From contig CACLTT010000006.1 of the NCBI GenBank assembly GCA_902609885.1, forward strand, positions 70,802 to 113,027: DNA of 42,226 nucleotides, written 5' to 3'. Position numbers and translations under genes: made by a program. The notes under the pieces were generated by a model that saw nothing but the letters and a program-made list of their open reading frames with translations, had not been told where the DNA came from and did no database searches. The DNA comes from an uncultured Candidatus Hydrogenedens sp. Lineage in GTDB: Bacteria; Desulfobacterota_D; UBA1144. Shown here piece after piece: positions 20,612 through 29,607 of the stretch. The first letter of the stretch is position 1; each line of letters begins with the position of its first letter.

Positions 20612-21403
20612 TTACACTACATTAATGGATAATATAATTAAATAGAAAATTGGAAGAATAAAAATTAGGCTATCAACCCTATCCACCATTCCTCCATGGC
20701 CAGGTAATAAATTTCCTGTATCTTTAATACCAGATTTTCTTTTAATTAATGATTCAAAAAAATCACCGAATATTCCCATTAATGAAACTATAAGTCCTAT
20801 AAAAATCATTTTAAGTAACCCAATACTTATATCAAAATATGAAAATAGCACGTAAGAAGAAATTATAGAAGATATAATTCCCCCGAATGCTCCTTCGAAA
20901 GTTTTATTTGGACTTACATTCGGAAAAGCTAAATTCTGTCCGAAGTTTTTACCAATGAGATATGCCATTATATCATTGACCGAGCTTATAATAATTGGAA
21001 TACAAACAAGAATTAAACCATTATCTTCGTTTCTGATTATTATTGCAAAACTTAATCCAAAAGCCGAATACAAAGAAATAAAAATATATGATGACCAAAA
21101 ATTAATGATAGATATTTTTTTATAAATAATTCTAACAAAATATAATATTATTAAAAAAAGCGAAATATTTACAAAAAGTTCTATTTCAACATATGAAGCA
21201 ATAGGAATACTAAGGGTTAAAATATAGCCTAGAAATAATTGATTAGAATCTTTATTAATTATTATTTTCGATAGTTCTTTAAATGAAATCAGTATCACCA
21301 ATGTTACAAATAATAAAAAAATATAATCTCCTTTAAAAATACCAAAAAAAAGTATTGGAACTAAAATTAATGAAGTTATGAATCTTTTTAAAAAATTGCT
21401 CAT
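20612..21403 (-). CDS. cdsA: Phosphatidate cytidylyltransferase
   Basis: CdsA makes CDP-diacylglycerol from phosphatidic acid and CTP, the branch point for all phospholipids. Starting at the ATG at 21401-21403 the protein has 263 residues and begins MSNFLKRFITSLILVPIL, typical of the family. An upstream in-frame ATG at 21458 would add 19 residues without clear homology. Neither start has a Shine-Dalgarno. The protein has several membrane helices, and its C-terminus carries the full family signature: SLIKRKSGIKDTGNLLPGHG followed by GMVDRVDSL. It usually neighbours uppS and dxr, which are not here. It diverges from the arginine decarboxylase gene. Confidence 0.93.
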   Translation of the reverse strand: MSNFLKRFITSLILVPILFFGIFKGDYIFLLFVTLVILISFKELSKIIINKDSNQLFLGYILTLSIPIASYVEIELFVNISLFLIILYFVRIIYKKISIINFWSSYIFISLYSAFGLSFAIIIRNEDNGLILVCIPIIISSVNDIMAYLIGKNFGQNLAFPNVSPNKTFEGAFGGIISSIISSYVLFSYFDISIGLLKMIFIGLIVSLMGIFGDFFESLIKRKSGIKDTGNLLPGHGGMVDRVDSLIFILPIFYLIILSINVV

Positions 21404-21503
21404 TGTTAAAAAATGATACCACTTTTTTATTAAAAATATCTTAATAAATTCCATTGACATAAACCTTAATATCCAGTTTAATAAAATTGATTAAGGGGTT
21501 AAA

Positions 21504-22046
21504 ATGGTTCCTAAATATGCCTTTACAACTAGTGGATGTGGAACAGCCAAAGAAAAATTAGCAAGTTTTGAAATGGCTTTAAGAGATGCGGGAATTGCTG
21601 AATATAATTTAGTTAAAGTATCTAGTATATTGCCACCCAATTGTAAAATTATTAATAAAAAAAAAGGTATTTCTATGCTATCACCTGGTCAGGTTGTTTT
21701 CGTGGTAATGAGCGAACAATCAACTAATGAACCTGGCAGACAAATTACAGCCTCAGTGGGAATTGCAATTCCACCTGATAGGTCAAAGCATGGTTATTTA
21801 TCTGAACACCATTCCTTTGGCCAAACTAAAAAAGAATCTGGGAAATATTCTAAAAATCTAGCTGCATATATGCTAGCAACAATAATGGATGGATCCTTAA
21901 ATGCGGAAAAAAATTCTAATCAACAAAAAGATTTATGGAAAATCAAAGGGAACCCTATTCAAACTAAAGAAATTACAAGCTATTCATGCGGTGATCAAAA
22001 TGGAAATTGGGTAACAGTCTTATCTGCTGTTGTTTTAATTATCTGA
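21504..22046 (+). CDS. pdaD: Pyruvoyl-dependent arginine decarboxylase
   Basis: The enzyme decarboxylates arginine to agmatine, normally the first step to putrescine and spermidine in organisms lacking the PLP enzyme. The 180-residue proenzyme has the self-cleavage motif KVSSILPP. Cleavage between Ser40 and Ser41 would turn Ser41 into the pyruvoyl group. Further family signatures are SGCGTAKEKL near the N-terminus, HGYLSEHHSFGQ and AAYMLATIMDG. The length fits archaeal PdaD (about 160-190). A clear Shine-Dalgarno AAGGGG (21493-21498) precedes the ATG. It stands alone between cdsA and recN, with its last 8 nt overlapping recN. Aspartate 1-decarboxylase is excluded by length and motif. Confidence 0.9.
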   Translation: MVPKYAFTTSGCGTAKEKLASFEMALRDAGIAEYNLVKVSSILPPNCKIINKKKGISMLSPGQVVFVVMSEQSTNEPGRQITASVGIAIPPDRSKHGYLSEHHSFGQTKKESGKYSKNLAAYMLATIMDGSLNAEKNSNQQKDLWKIKGNPIQTKEITSYSCGDQNGNWVTVLSAVVLII

Positions 22047-23619
22047 TCATTTTTTCGGCCAAAATATATGCTTCTTCTTCTAGTTTCTCACCACTTAACA
22101 TCCTAGCAATTTCCTCAATTTTTTCTTCTTTAGTCAATATTGATGTAGAGATCTTGCTAATTTCTGAATCATTTTTTTTTACTAATAAATGATTATCTGC
22201 AAATGCGGCAACCTGTGGTAAATGACTTATACAAATTACTTGGCTTGTTTTCGAAAGAGTAGAAATCTTTTGCCCTAATTTTTCTGCTATAGCTCCTCCG
22301 AGTCCGATGTCAGGTTCATCAAAAATTATAGTTTTTGATTTTAAAGAATCTGATAACTCCAAAGCAATGGATAATAAAATCCTTGATATTTCTCCTCCAG
22401 ATGCAACTTTACTCAGTGAACCAGGAGAAATTTCATCAGAAGATGAAAATAGAAATTCAATATCATCTATTCCTTTAGAATTTAATTCACAATCTCTAAA
22501 AGAAACTAGCCAATTACATTTATATATTCCTAGATCTTTTAGATGACTTAATATTTTCTTTGAAAACTTAGTTGAACTATTTTTTCGAATTTGTGAAAAT
22601 GCTTCAGCCATCAATAAAATTTTTTTGTTAAGAACCAGTATATTGGCATTCAGATTTTTGAGGTCATCATCAATATTACTTTTGCTATTCAATGTAAATC
22701 TTAATTTATCACGTTCATTTAGAAGTTCAGGCAAAGTAAGTCCATATTTTCGTTTTAACTCTTTAATTAAGTATAATTGATCTTCTAAGCTCTCATAATC
22801 AATATCATTATTATCAAGATTGCTTACAAACTTTGATAGATTAAATGATACATCTTCAATGTTTTCATAAGCAATATTTAAAGATTCAGACTCTTTTGTA
22901 ACCGTTTCAATCTTATCTGTATCTTTAATTACTGAACTTAAACTATATAAAATCTTTTCATCTATTTCTTTTATTATATTATTAATCAGATCTATATTTA
23001 TATTTGATTCTTTAGTTTTTTTAATTTTTTCTATGAATTGTAGTTCTTGATCTTCATCTTCGATATTAATTTTATCGAGTTCATTTAATTTAAAAGTATA
23101 AAAATCCTTCTTTTCATTAATATCTTTTTTTAATTTCTCAAGTTTTTCATGTTCGCTAATTTTGGCTCTATATTCATTGTAAATATCTAGAAAATCCATA
23201 ATTTTTCTTGAGGATATACAGTATTGGTCAATATACTCTATATGGTTTTTTTTTCCCAAAAGTTCAATGTATTTCTTCTGGCTAAAAAATAAAATATTTT
23301 CATCAAATAAACTTATAATATCTTCATAATTAGATTCGATTTTATTAATGTAATATTGTGATTGATTCTTGTGATTTACGAGCCTTCTTAATATGATGAC
23401 TTCATCATCATCTTGTATTTCTAAAATAATTTCAAGATTTTCATTTTTTCCTCTTTTTAATTCTTTTGGAAATTTTTTTGAAATGAATAGTTCAATCGAG
23501 CTTAAAATTAGAGATTTTCCTGCCCCAGTTTCACCAGTTAAAATGTTCAATTTATCGGTGAAATTAATTTCTAAATTTTTAATTGTTAAGTAGTTAATTA
23601 ATTTTATATTTTTAAGCAT
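22039..23619 (-). CDS. recN: DNA repair protein RecN
   Basis: RecN is an SMC-like ATPase acting in recombinational repair of double-strand breaks. The 526-residue protein has an N-terminal head with Walker A GETGAGKSLI (about 30-39), a long coiled-coil arm (about 140-370, with a break near 265) and a C-terminal head with the signature VASGGEISRI, Walker B TIIFDEPDIGLGG and the His switch CISHLPQVAA. It is a little shorter than E. coli RecN (553), mainly in the coiled coil. It converges on pdaD with an 8-nt overlap and lies 15 nt after proA. LexA-type regulation is not evident upstream. Confidence 0.95.
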   Translation of the reverse strand: MLKNIKLINYLTIKNLEINFTDKLNILTGETGAGKSLILSSIELFISKKFPKELKRGKNENLEIILEIQDDDEVIILRRLVNHKNQSQYYINKIESNYEDIISLFDENILFFSQKKYIELLGKKNHIEYIDQYCISSRKIMDFLDIYNEYRAKISEHEKLEKLKKDINEKKDFYTFKLNELDKINIEDEDQELQFIEKIKKTKESNINIDLINNIIKEIDEKILYSLSSVIKDTDKIETVTKESESLNIAYENIEDVSFNLSKFVSNLDNNDIDYESLEDQLYLIKELKRKYGLTLPELLNERDKLRFTLNSKSNIDDDLKNLNANILVLNKKILLMAEAFSQIRKNSSTKFSKKILSHLKDLGIYKCNWLVSFRDCELNSKGIDDIEFLFSSSDEISPGSLSKVASGGEISRILLSIALELSDSLKSKTIIFDEPDIGLGGAIAEKLGQKISTLSKTSQVICISHLPQVAAFADNHLLVKKNDSEISKISTSILTKEEKIEEIARMLSGEKLEEEAYILAEKMIR

Positions 23620-23634
23620 AGAATTTTAAAAGTA

Positions 23635-24915
23635 CTATTTAATTTGACCACTCCCATAAACAACAAACTTTTCAGATGTTAATTCGTTAAGACCCATTGG
23701 ACCAAAAGCATGAAGTTTGGTAGTGCTAATACCTATTTCTGCACCAAGTCCCAGCTCATTTCCATCATTAAACCTAGTAGAGGCATTATGAAAAATTGCA
23801 GAGGAATTTAGCTTTTGGATAAAAGTCTCTTTGTTTCTTTCGTTACTGGTAACAATTGATTCCGTATGCAATGAACCGTACTCTTCGATATGCTTAATAG
23901 CCTGGTCAATATCATTTACAAGTTTTATATTTAGCTTCATATCTAAATATTCATTATGATAATATTCAGGATTAAGTAATGTGAATAGATCATTACCAAT
24001 ATACTTTGAAAGTTCATCTTCACCATAAATCAGAACTTTATTATTTATAAATTCATTCAGAAGATTTGAAATAAAATCTTTGGGTAGATTTTTATTAATT
24101 ATTAAAGTTTCCATTGCATTACAAACACCCGGTCTTTGTATTTTAGAATTTATAGCAACATCCTGTGCTATTTTTAAATCTGCTTCGGAGTCTAAATAAA
24201 CATGACATACACCCTTATAATGCTTTATAACCGGAATACTTGAGTTCTCAGAAACAAATCTTATCAAGCCCTCACCTCCTCTAGGTATTACTAAATCAAT
24301 ATCCTCATCTTTTCTAAGTATATATTTTATAACCTCTCGGTCTGTGTAGGGCACTAAATTAACAGAATGCTGATTTATATTGTTCTTAACTAATGATTTT
24401 TGAATGATCTCAACTAAAATTTTATTTGTATTAAAACATTCTGAGCCCCCTCGAAGTAAAACTGAATTCCCTGATTTAAGGCATAGGGAAGCAGCATCCG
24501 AGGTAACATTTGGCCTAGATTCATATATTATACAAATTACTCCTAATGGTATTGACTGCTTAAATACTTTTAATCCATTTGGTCTTTCATATAAAAATCT
24601 ATTTTTCCCAACTGGATCATCTAAACCAATAACTTCATTTATATTTTCTATCATCTGATCAATTCTTGGGTTATCGAGTTTTAATCTATCATAGAAAGCA
24701 AGAGAAAAATTTTTAGGATCAAGTAGATTTAAATCTATCTCATTATTTGATAAAATTAAGCTTCTCGATTCATTTATATTATTCGCAATATCTATCAATA
24801 ATGAATTCTTGGTTTCTGTGCTAGTTTTTGCGATATCCAAAGAAGATCTTTTTGTATCCAAAAGCAAATTATCAATTTGTGACTTTACATCTTGATTTAA
24901 ACTATCTACACTCAT
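23635..24915 (-). CDS. proA: Glutamate-5-semialdehyde dehydrogenase (gamma-glutamyl phosphate reductase)
   Basis: ProA reduces gamma-glutamyl phosphate to glutamate semialdehyde in proline synthesis. The 426-residue protein has the aldehyde dehydrogenase fold: cofactor segment [37 protein letters not shown] (about 116-152), nucleophile Cys in the [12 protein letters not shown] motif (about 262-273), and the C-terminal [27 protein letters not shown]. These motifs are those of ProA rather than general aldehyde dehydrogenases. The length is normal. ProB, its usual partner gene, is not adjacent. It diverges from ndk over 46 nt. Confidence 0.95.
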   Translation of the reverse strand: MSVDSLNQDVKSQIDNLLLDTKRSSLDIAKTSTETKNSLLIDIANNINESRSLILSNNEIDLNLLDPKNFSLAFYDRLKLDNPRIDQMIENINEVIGLDDPVGKNRFLYERPNGLKVFKQSIPLGVICIIYESRPNVTSDAASLCLKSGNSVLLRGGSECFNTNKILVEIIQKSLVKNNINQHSVNLVPYTDREVIKYILRKDEDIDLVIPRGGEGLIRFVSENSSIPVIKHYKGVCHVYLDSEADLKIAQDVAINSKIQRPGVCNAMETLIINKNLPKDFISNLLNEFINNKVLIYGEDELSKYIGNDLFTLLNPEYYHNEYLDMKLNIKLVNDIDQAIKHIEEYGSLHTESIVTSNERNKETFIQKLNSSAIFHNASTRFNDGNELGLGAEIGISTTKLHAFGPMGLNELTSEKFVVYGSGQIK

Positions 24916-24921
24916 TCTAGC

Positions 24922-24927
24922 TATAAT
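24922..24927 (+). promoter_or_regulatory. Candidate -10 element for ndk
   Basis: A perfect TATAAT lies in the 46-nt divergent spacer, 34 nt before the ndk ATG, with no good -35 at the usual distance. A Shine-Dalgarno-like AAAGGTG (24950-24956) follows. The context is right for the ndk promoter, but TATAAT is not rare in such AT-rich DNA. Confidence 0.35.
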
Positions 24928-24961
24928 AAATCAAGCATTAAACAAGGTCAAAGGTGAAAAA

Positions 24962-25360
24962 ATGGAGAAAACTTTATCAATAATTAAACCAGACGGAGTT
25001 AAAAAAAAGATTATAGGTTCCATCTTAAATAGATTTGAAATATCAGGATTAGAAATAGTAAATATAAAATTAATTAAGTTAACCAAAGACCAAGCGAGTA
25101 GCTTTTATGAAATGCATAAAGGTAAACCTTTCTTTGAAAATTTAGTAGATTTTATGACTTCTGGACCTTGTATACCGTTTGTTGTTGAAGGTGTAGATTC
25201 TATAAAATCAGTAAGAGAAATGATGGGATCAACTAATCCAGATGACGCTGCTAGCGGAACTATCAGGTCAGACTTTGCAGATAGTATAGACAGCAATATT
25301 ATTCATGGTTCGGATTCGAAAGAGTCAGCCGATAGAGAAATTGCATTTTTTTTTGAATAA
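24962..25360 (+). CDS. ndk: Nucleoside-diphosphate kinase
   Basis: Ndk balances nucleoside triphosphate pools through a phospho-histidine. The 132-residue protein is close to the typical bacterial length (about 140). It shows [13 protein letters not shown] at the start and the active-site motif SNIIHGSDS with catalytic His115. Arg85 and the kpn-loop region ([10 protein letters not shown]) are present. The C-terminus reads REIAFFFE, as usual. The final 58 nt overlap lipB on the opposite strand, and the active-site His codon is itself inside that overlap, so this stretch is constrained on both strands. Confidence 0.96.
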   Translation: MEKTLSIIKPDGVKKKIIGSILNRFEISGLEIVNIKLIKLTKDQASSFYEMHKGKPFFENLVDFMTSGPCIPFVVEGVDSIKSVREMMGSTNPDDAASGTIRSDFADSIDSNIIHGSDSKESADREIAFFFE

Positions 25361-25989
25361 TTTGATTTTTTTATTAATTCATTGATAAATATTTCAGAAT
25401 ATTTTTTAATAAAAAAGTCCTTTTCTATTTTTATAAATTCGTTAACGTTTCCTATATTAATATCTTTTTCACCACATGCCAAAATTCCATCACTTTTTTT
25501 TAAATCAATATCGAAATTTACCGACATACCATGCTTGCTAAATCCTCTATCAAATTTTAAGCCGATAGATGCAACTTTGTGATCTTGAATCCAAACCCCA
25601 GGACCTAAAACATTCTTTTTACTTTCTAAATTATAATTTATAAAGACTTTAATCAAAGAATCTAGAATCACATCCACTAAATCTCTTGGCTTTATAACTA
25701 AATTTTTTATCGATAAAATTGGATAGAAAACTAATTGACCAGGACCATGATATGTTATATCTCCACCCCTAGAAGAATTAACAATCTTAATACCATTCAT
25801 TGTATCTAAATTAAGATATTTTGACTTTGAAAATTTACCAACAGTAAAAACCTCTTTATGCTCTAAAAAAATCAAATACCCTAAATTATTATTTATTTCT
25901 AAATTATCAACATACATATTAAAAAGACTTTCAATATTAGAATAATCAACGGGATTTGATAAAAATTTTAAATATATTAAATTATCCAT
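25303..25989 (-). CDS. lipB: Octanoyl-[ACP]:protein N-octanoyltransferase LipB
   Basis: LipB moves octanoate from ACP to the lipoyl domains of 2-oxoacid dehydrogenases and GcvH. The 228-residue protein has the family motif [18 protein letters not shown] (about 73-90) and the catalytic dyad Cys172 (ILACGE) and Lys138 ([10 protein letters not shown]), matching Cys169/Lys135 of E. coli Lip[17 protein letters not shown] lies between them. The last 19 codons lie inside ndk on the other strand. LipA is not in the window. It diverges from the holA-like gene with only 16 nt between the starts. Confidence 0.93.
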   Translation of the reverse strand: MDNLIYLKFLSNPVDYSNIESLFNMYVDNLEINNNLGYLIFLEHKEVFTVGKFSKSKYLNLDTMNGIKIVNSSRGGDITYHGPGQLVFYPILSIKNLVIKPRDLVDVILDSLIKVFINYNLESKKNVLGPGVWIQDHKVASIGLKFDRGFSKHGMSVNFDIDLKKSDGILACGEKDINIGNVNEFIKIEKDFFIKKYSEIFINELIKKSNYSKKNAISLSADSFESEP

Positions 25990-26005
25990 TAATAATCATA
26001 TTATT

Positions 26006-26971
26006 ATGCCAGATAATAGAAATATAGAAGATTTAATATTAGATGATAAATTATTTTCTTTAATTTTTATTGAAAATGATTCTTATTATGAAAGTAAAAT
26101 ATTAAGTTTTTTAAAAAATCGATTAACTAGTGACTTATATTCGACTGATGTATTTATTAGAGATTTAGCAGAAAAAAACGATATAGCAGAAATAATTGAT
26201 GAATTAAATACTTTTCCATTCGGTAACAGAAATAGATATTTTATATTGAAAAATATCGATAAGATAAAAAATGATCAGGTGGTTCTTATAAATAACTATA
26301 ATCTTAAACCCAATAATAAAGTTAAGGTTTTCTACTTTTCAACAAAATCTAACTTTAAATTAAAAGTCGACATAGAAATTAAATTTAAGTCCAATAGAGA
26401 GAATATTAGAGATCTAATTTCAGAAAAATTAAGGTTAAGTAATATAAATTTGGATAGAAATATCATAGATAAGCTTATATCAAAAATATCAGAAAATAGA
26501 TTAAAAGTAGATAAAGAAGTTAATAATATTATAAATTTAGTTAACAATTCACATGATAATAATACCATTATTGATTATATAAATAATAACAAAAGAGAAT
26601 TTTTTAACGAGTCTTACTCTTTAGATATAGATATTAATAAAAAAAATAGAAAAAATCTCTTAAAAAATTATGAAAAAACAAACTTTAATCAAAATATCTT
26701 TATGGAAGTTGGAAGAATAACTTGGAAATATAAACTTTATTTAAAAATAAAAATATTGTTAAAAAATGGATGCAAAGATAGTGAAATAATTGAAAAAATA
26801 AAAGTTTCAAAATATCAATTTAAATATATAAAAAATGAAGCAAGTAATTTATCATTGAATGATATTTTAAGAACTCTTATAGAGCTGGTTAAAGCAGATA
26901 AAAATTTAAAATCTACTGATATTCCGAATGAAATAATATCTTTTAATTTATTAAAAAATATTAGCAAATAA
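26006..26971 (+). CDS. holA: Probable DNA polymerase III delta subunit (HolA-like)
   Basis: A divergent 321-residue protein, very rich in Lys, Asn and Ile. The N-terminal third looks like the delta-subunit fold: LFSLIFIENDSYYESKIL for the first strand and helix, then NTFPFGNRNRYFILKNIDKIKND, which resembles the common delta pattern in which a polar turn leads into R-x-hydrophobic-(L/V)-x-x-(L/V)-D-K. The C-terminal part is helical, as in delta. Neighbourhood supports the call, because holA is next to rpsT in many bacteria, and rpsT starts its convergent 3' end on the very next base. Delta is part of the clamp loader with HolB and DnaX. I saw no ATP-binding motif, as expected for delta. A hypothetical protein remains possible. 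Confidence 0.62.
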   Translation: MPDNRNIEDLILDDKLFSLIFIENDSYYESKILSFLKNRLTSDLYSTDVFIRDLAEKNDIAEIIDELNTFPFGNRNRYFILKNIDKIKNDQVVLINNYNLKPNNKVKVFYFSTKSNFKLKVDIEIKFKSNRENIRDLISEKLRLSNINLDRNIIDKLISKISENRLKVDKEVNNIINLVNNSHDNNTIIDYINNNKREFFNESYSLDIDINKKNRKNLLKNYEKTNFNQNIFMEVGRITWKYKLYLKIKILLKNGCKDSEIIEKIKVSKYQFKYIKNEASNLSLNDILRTLIELVKADKNLKSTDIPNEIISFNLLKNISK

Positions 26972-27229
26972 TTAATTATTTAAAGATTTTGAAAACTTTG
27001 AAATATTTCTAGAGGCATTTTTTTTATGTATAACACCTTTTGAAGCTGCCTTGTCATATAAAGAAATAATTTCTCTTAAGATCTGATCTTTATTCTCAGA
27101 ATTTGAATCGACAGCCGCTTTAAAAACTTTAATCTTGGATTTAAGGTTTGATAACACTGATTTGTTTCTGAGTCTTCTTTTTAAACTTTGTCTGACTCTT
27201 TTTTTTGCTGATGCGCTTTTGTTTGCCAT
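26972..27229 (-). CDS. rpsT: 30S ribosomal protein S20
   Basis: S20 binds 16S rRNA early in 30S assembly. The 85-residue basic helical protein begins MANKSASAKKRVRQSLKRR, the signature start of S20, and contains the KGVIHKKNASRNISKFSK end. The length equals the usual 85-88. Its stop codon abuts the stop of the convergent holA-like gene with no base between. There is no Shine-Dalgarno before the ATG, and the start may be close to the transcription start (see the candidate promoter). Confidence 0.97.
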   Translation of the reverse strand: MANKSASAKKRVRQSLKRRLRNKSVLSNLKSKIKVFKAAVDSNSENKDQILREIISLYDKAASKGVIHKKNASRNISKFSKSLNN

Positions 27230-27241
27230 AATTAAAGCTTA

Positions 27242-27269
27242 ATTCTGCTTAATATTTATTTTTTGTCAA
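27242..27269 (-). promoter_or_regulatory. Candidate promoter for rpsT
   Basis: On the minus strand, a perfect TTGACA (27264-27269) is followed after 16 nt by CAGAAT (27242-27247; 4 of 6 to TATAAT). A start about 6-7 nt past the -10 would leave only about 5 nt of leader before the rpsT ATG, which fits the lack of a Shine-Dalgarno. The match is good for AT-rich DNA, but the short leader makes it uncertain. Confidence 0.35.
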
Positions 27270-27312
27270 TCATTTGTTTAAAATAGATTAAAAAAGGAGT
27301 AATATAGTAGTT

Positions 27313-27957
27313 ATGAAATTTTTTTTAGATAGTGCAAATATTAATGAAATTGAAGAAATTGCATCCTTAGGTCTTTTAGATGGAGTTACTACGAATCCAT
27401 CCTTGGTTGCCAAGGAAAATGGTCAGAAAGATTTTAATAAAATTATCAAGAAAATATGTAAAATCGCAAAAGGTCCCGTAAGTGCTGAAGTTATATCTAC
27501 CAAATATGAACATATGATCAAAGAGGCAGAAATTTTGTCAAAAATTGACAAGAATGTAGTTATTAAGCTCCCTATGACCAAAGATGGTATTAAAGCAACA
27601 AGCTATCTTTCAAAGAAAAAGATTCCTGTAAACGTAACTTTAATTTTCTCTGCCTCACAAGCTTTAATAGCCGCAAAGGCTGGAGCCGCCTATGTGAGCC
27701 CTTTTGTTGGCAGATTGGATGACATATCGTCTAATGGCATGAATCTAATATCAGACTTATCTGAGATTTTTTTAAATTATGGTTTTCATACTGAAATTCT
27801 TGTCGCTAGTATTAGAAATCCAATTCATATAATTGAATCAGCAAAACTAGGAGCTGATGTGGCCACTCTTCCTTATTCAGTCTTAATTCAATTATTTAAT
27901 CATCCATTAACTGATATAGGAATTGAGAAATTTCTTAGAGATTGGAACAATAAATAA
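27313..27957 (+). CDS. tal: Transaldolase-like aldolase of the FSA/TalC family (transaldolase type predicted)
   Basis: The 214-residue TIM barrel matches small transaldolase/fructose-6-phosphate aldolases: [13 protein letters not shown] at the start, DGVTTNPSL (23-31), and the Schiff-base Lys85 in VVIKLPMT. Two positions separate the activities. Residue 131 is Phe (YVSPFVGR), where E. coli FsaA has Tyr131 and transaldolase B has Phe. Residue 59 is Glu (SAEV), where FsaA has Gln59. Both favour true transaldolase, moving dihydroxyacetone units in the pentose phosphate pathway. A Shine-Dalgarno AAGGAG (27294-27299) lies 13 nt upstream, rather far. It converges on tlyA with a 23-nt overlap. Confidence 0.92.
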   Translation: MKFFLDSANINEIEEIASLGLLDGVTTNPSLVAKENGQKDFNKIIKKICKIAKGPVSAEVISTKYEHMIKEAEILSKIDKNVVIKLPMTKDGIKATSYLSKKKIPVNVTLIFSASQALIAAKAGAAYVSPFVGRLDDISSNGMNLISDLSEIFLNYGFHTEILVASIRNPIHIIESAKLGADVATLPYSVLIQLFNHPLTDIGIEKFLRDWNNK

Positions 27958-28666
27958 GTGATTCCTGGTTTCCTTTAGATCCTTTTATAGGTGATTCGAA
28001 AGGCTCTGAAATTTTATTGAAATGATTTCTTAAAAATTCTTTTACATTCAATATTGCCTCTTTTCTATATTTTTCATTCTTAACAATTCCACCCTTATCA
28101 ATCTTATCCTTCATTAATTCAAATTGAGGTTTTATTAAGCCAATATACTCCAAATTTTGACAAGAAAATTCTTTAAAGAAATTACTAAACTTGGTAATTG
28201 AAATAAATGAAACATCCATTACTATTAAATCTACCTCATCAGGTATTTCATTTTTTGTTAGATATCTTGCATTCTTTTTTTCAATATTTATAACTTTATT
28301 ATTATTTCTTAATTTATAATCTAGTTGGCCATAGCCAACATCAACACTATAAACTTTTTTAGCTCTATTTTTTAATAAACACTCAGTGAATCCGCCAGTT
28401 GATGCACCAATATCTAGGCAAATCTTTGAATGCACTTTAATTTCAAATTTGTTTATTGCACTAGATAATTTTTCTGCAGACCTACTAACATACTTATCAG
28501 AAATTAATTTGAGATTTATAACGGCATCTTCGTCAATTAATTTAGAAGGCTTTGTCTCTCTTACCCCATCAACATATACTTCTCCAGCCAAAATATGGAC
28601 TTGAGATTTTGTTCTCGAATTAAAAAAATTTTTTTCAACTAAAATTGAATCAAATCTTTTTTTCAT
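27935..28666 (-). CDS. tlyA: TlyA-family rRNA 2'-O-methyltransferase (hemolysin A homologue)
   Basis: TlyA methylates ribose of cytidines in 16S and 23S rRNA in mycobacteria and Campylobacter. The 243-residue protein has an N-terminal S4 RNA-binding domain (about 3-60; [19 protein letters not shown]) and an FtsJ/RrmJ-like methyltransferase domain with the SAM motif [16 protein letters not shown] (about 82-97), [16 protein letters not shown] and [12 protein letters not shown]. The length fits (about 240-270). The name hemolysin in databases reflects early work and should not be read as toxicity. It overlaps the transaldolase gene by 23 nt at the 3' end and diverges from the Nudix gene over about 48 nt. 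Confidence 0.92.
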   Translation of the reverse strand: MKKRFDSILVEKNFFNSRTKSQVHILAGEVYVDGVRETKPSKLIDEDAVINLKLISDKYVSRSAEKLSSAINKFEIKVHSKICLDIGASTGGFTECLLKNRAKKVYSVDVGYGQLDYKLRNNNKVINIEKKNARYLTKNEIPDEVDLIVMDVSFISITKFSNFFKEFSCQNLEYIGLIKPQFELMKDKIDKGGIVKNEKYRKEAILNVKEFLRNHFNKISEPFESPIKGSKGNQESLIYCSNL

Positions 28667-28714
28667 AATTATGATTATTATACATAACTATTTTTTTTGG
28701 TTAGATTTACCATT

Positions 28715-29560
28715 GTGAAAAAAAAAATAAAAGTATGCTGCCTAATAATTATATGTAAGCATAAAATGCTCATTTTAAGAAGGAACCATTTAGGTCCCAG
28801 AAATAAATTATGGGAATTTCCTGGTGGTAAACAGGAAAATGGAGAAAATGAAATAGCATGCGTAAAAAGAGAAGTAATGGAAGAAATTAATTTAAAAGTG
28901 AATTCAGCTGAATTTTTTGAATCGGTAGAAAAAGAATATGACGATATACAGATAGATCTTGTAGCATATATTACACATCTTAAAGAAATTCCTAAAATAG
29001 ATTTAAGTGTTCATGATAATTTTAAATGGATTGATCCATTAGAATTTAAGAATTATGAATATCCAGAAGCAAATAAAAGTATAATAGAAAAATTGTATAA
29101 AAATTATCAAATTTTTCCTAAAATATTAGACTCAATTAAAATTAATTATGACTCGATTTATGGATACGATTTACCTCTCATTCACTCTTCAATTAGTAAA
29201 CTTGAAAAATATTTAGATACTTATAATTTCGATTTTTTGATACATGCTATTGAGCTTAAGCCAGAAATATATTTTGATGACGCGATTGATATAAATGAAA
29301 TATTCCTTAAAATTTCTCCCAATTATAAAATTCATAACTATGAAGAAAAATTATATGTAGAAAAACATTTAATAAGCCCATCCTCTGTAGTATGGACATG
29401 TTATCAAAATATAATAAAAATTATACAAAGTAATTTAAAAAATTGTAATATTGATGAAGTTAAAAGTATGAAATTAAGAATAGAAAAAGCTCTATTTAGT
29501 AAAACAAAAAGAAAAATATCGAAGAATGATTTTAGAAGATTTATGGGAAGAACTATTTAA
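28715..29560 (+). CDS. Nudix hydrolase (MutT-like) with an unassigned C-terminal half
   Basis: I take the GTG at 28715 as start (281 residues, MKKKIKVCC). A TTG six codons earlier is the alternative, and neither has a Shine-Dalgarno. Residues about 5-125 form a MutT-type Nudix domain: ILRRNHLGPRNKLWEFPGG, then a Nudix box at about 38-60 (G-x5-E-x7-REVMEE) with Asn instead of the last Gly. WEFPGGK is the 8-oxo-dGTP-type signature, so nucleotide-pool sanitation is plausible. The remaining ~155 residues are Lys/Ile/Asn-rich with no motif I recognise, giving about twice the length of MutT. Some MutT proteins carry a C-terminal ThiE-like domain, but I see no ThiE motifs. It may be co-transcribed with the SDR gene 47 nt downstream. 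Confidence 0.78.
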   Translation: MKKKIKVCCLIIICKHKMLILRRNHLGPRNKLWEFPGGKQENGENEIACVKREVMEEINLKVNSAEFFESVEKEYDDIQIDLVAYITHLKEIPKIDLSVHDNFKWIDPLEFKNYEYPEANKSIIEKLYKNYQIFPKILDSIKINYDSIYGYDLPLIHSSISKLEKYLDTYNFDFLIHAIELKPEIYFDDAIDINEIFLKISPNYKIHNYEEKLYVEKHLISPSSVVWTCYQNIIKIIQSNLKNCNIDEVKSMKLRIEKALFSKTKRKISKNDFRRFMGRTI

Positions 29561-29594
29561 TTTTTATATAAATACTGGTTAAAATAATATAAAT

Positions 29595-29601
29595 AAAGGA
29601 G
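29595..29601 (+). promoter_or_regulatory. Ribosome binding site of the SDR gene
   Basis: AAAGGAG with 6 nt before the ATG at 29608. It is one of the better Shine-Dalgarno sequences in the window and fixes the start of the short-chain dehydrogenase. Confidence 0.65.
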
Positions 29602-29607
29602 AAACAT

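Noticed and set aside
27263-27284. Plus-strand promoter for the tal gene (TTGTCA with downstream TAGATT or TAAAAT)
   Set aside because: The spacings are 15 and 10 nt and the -10 matches weak. The same bases read better on the minus strand for rpsT.
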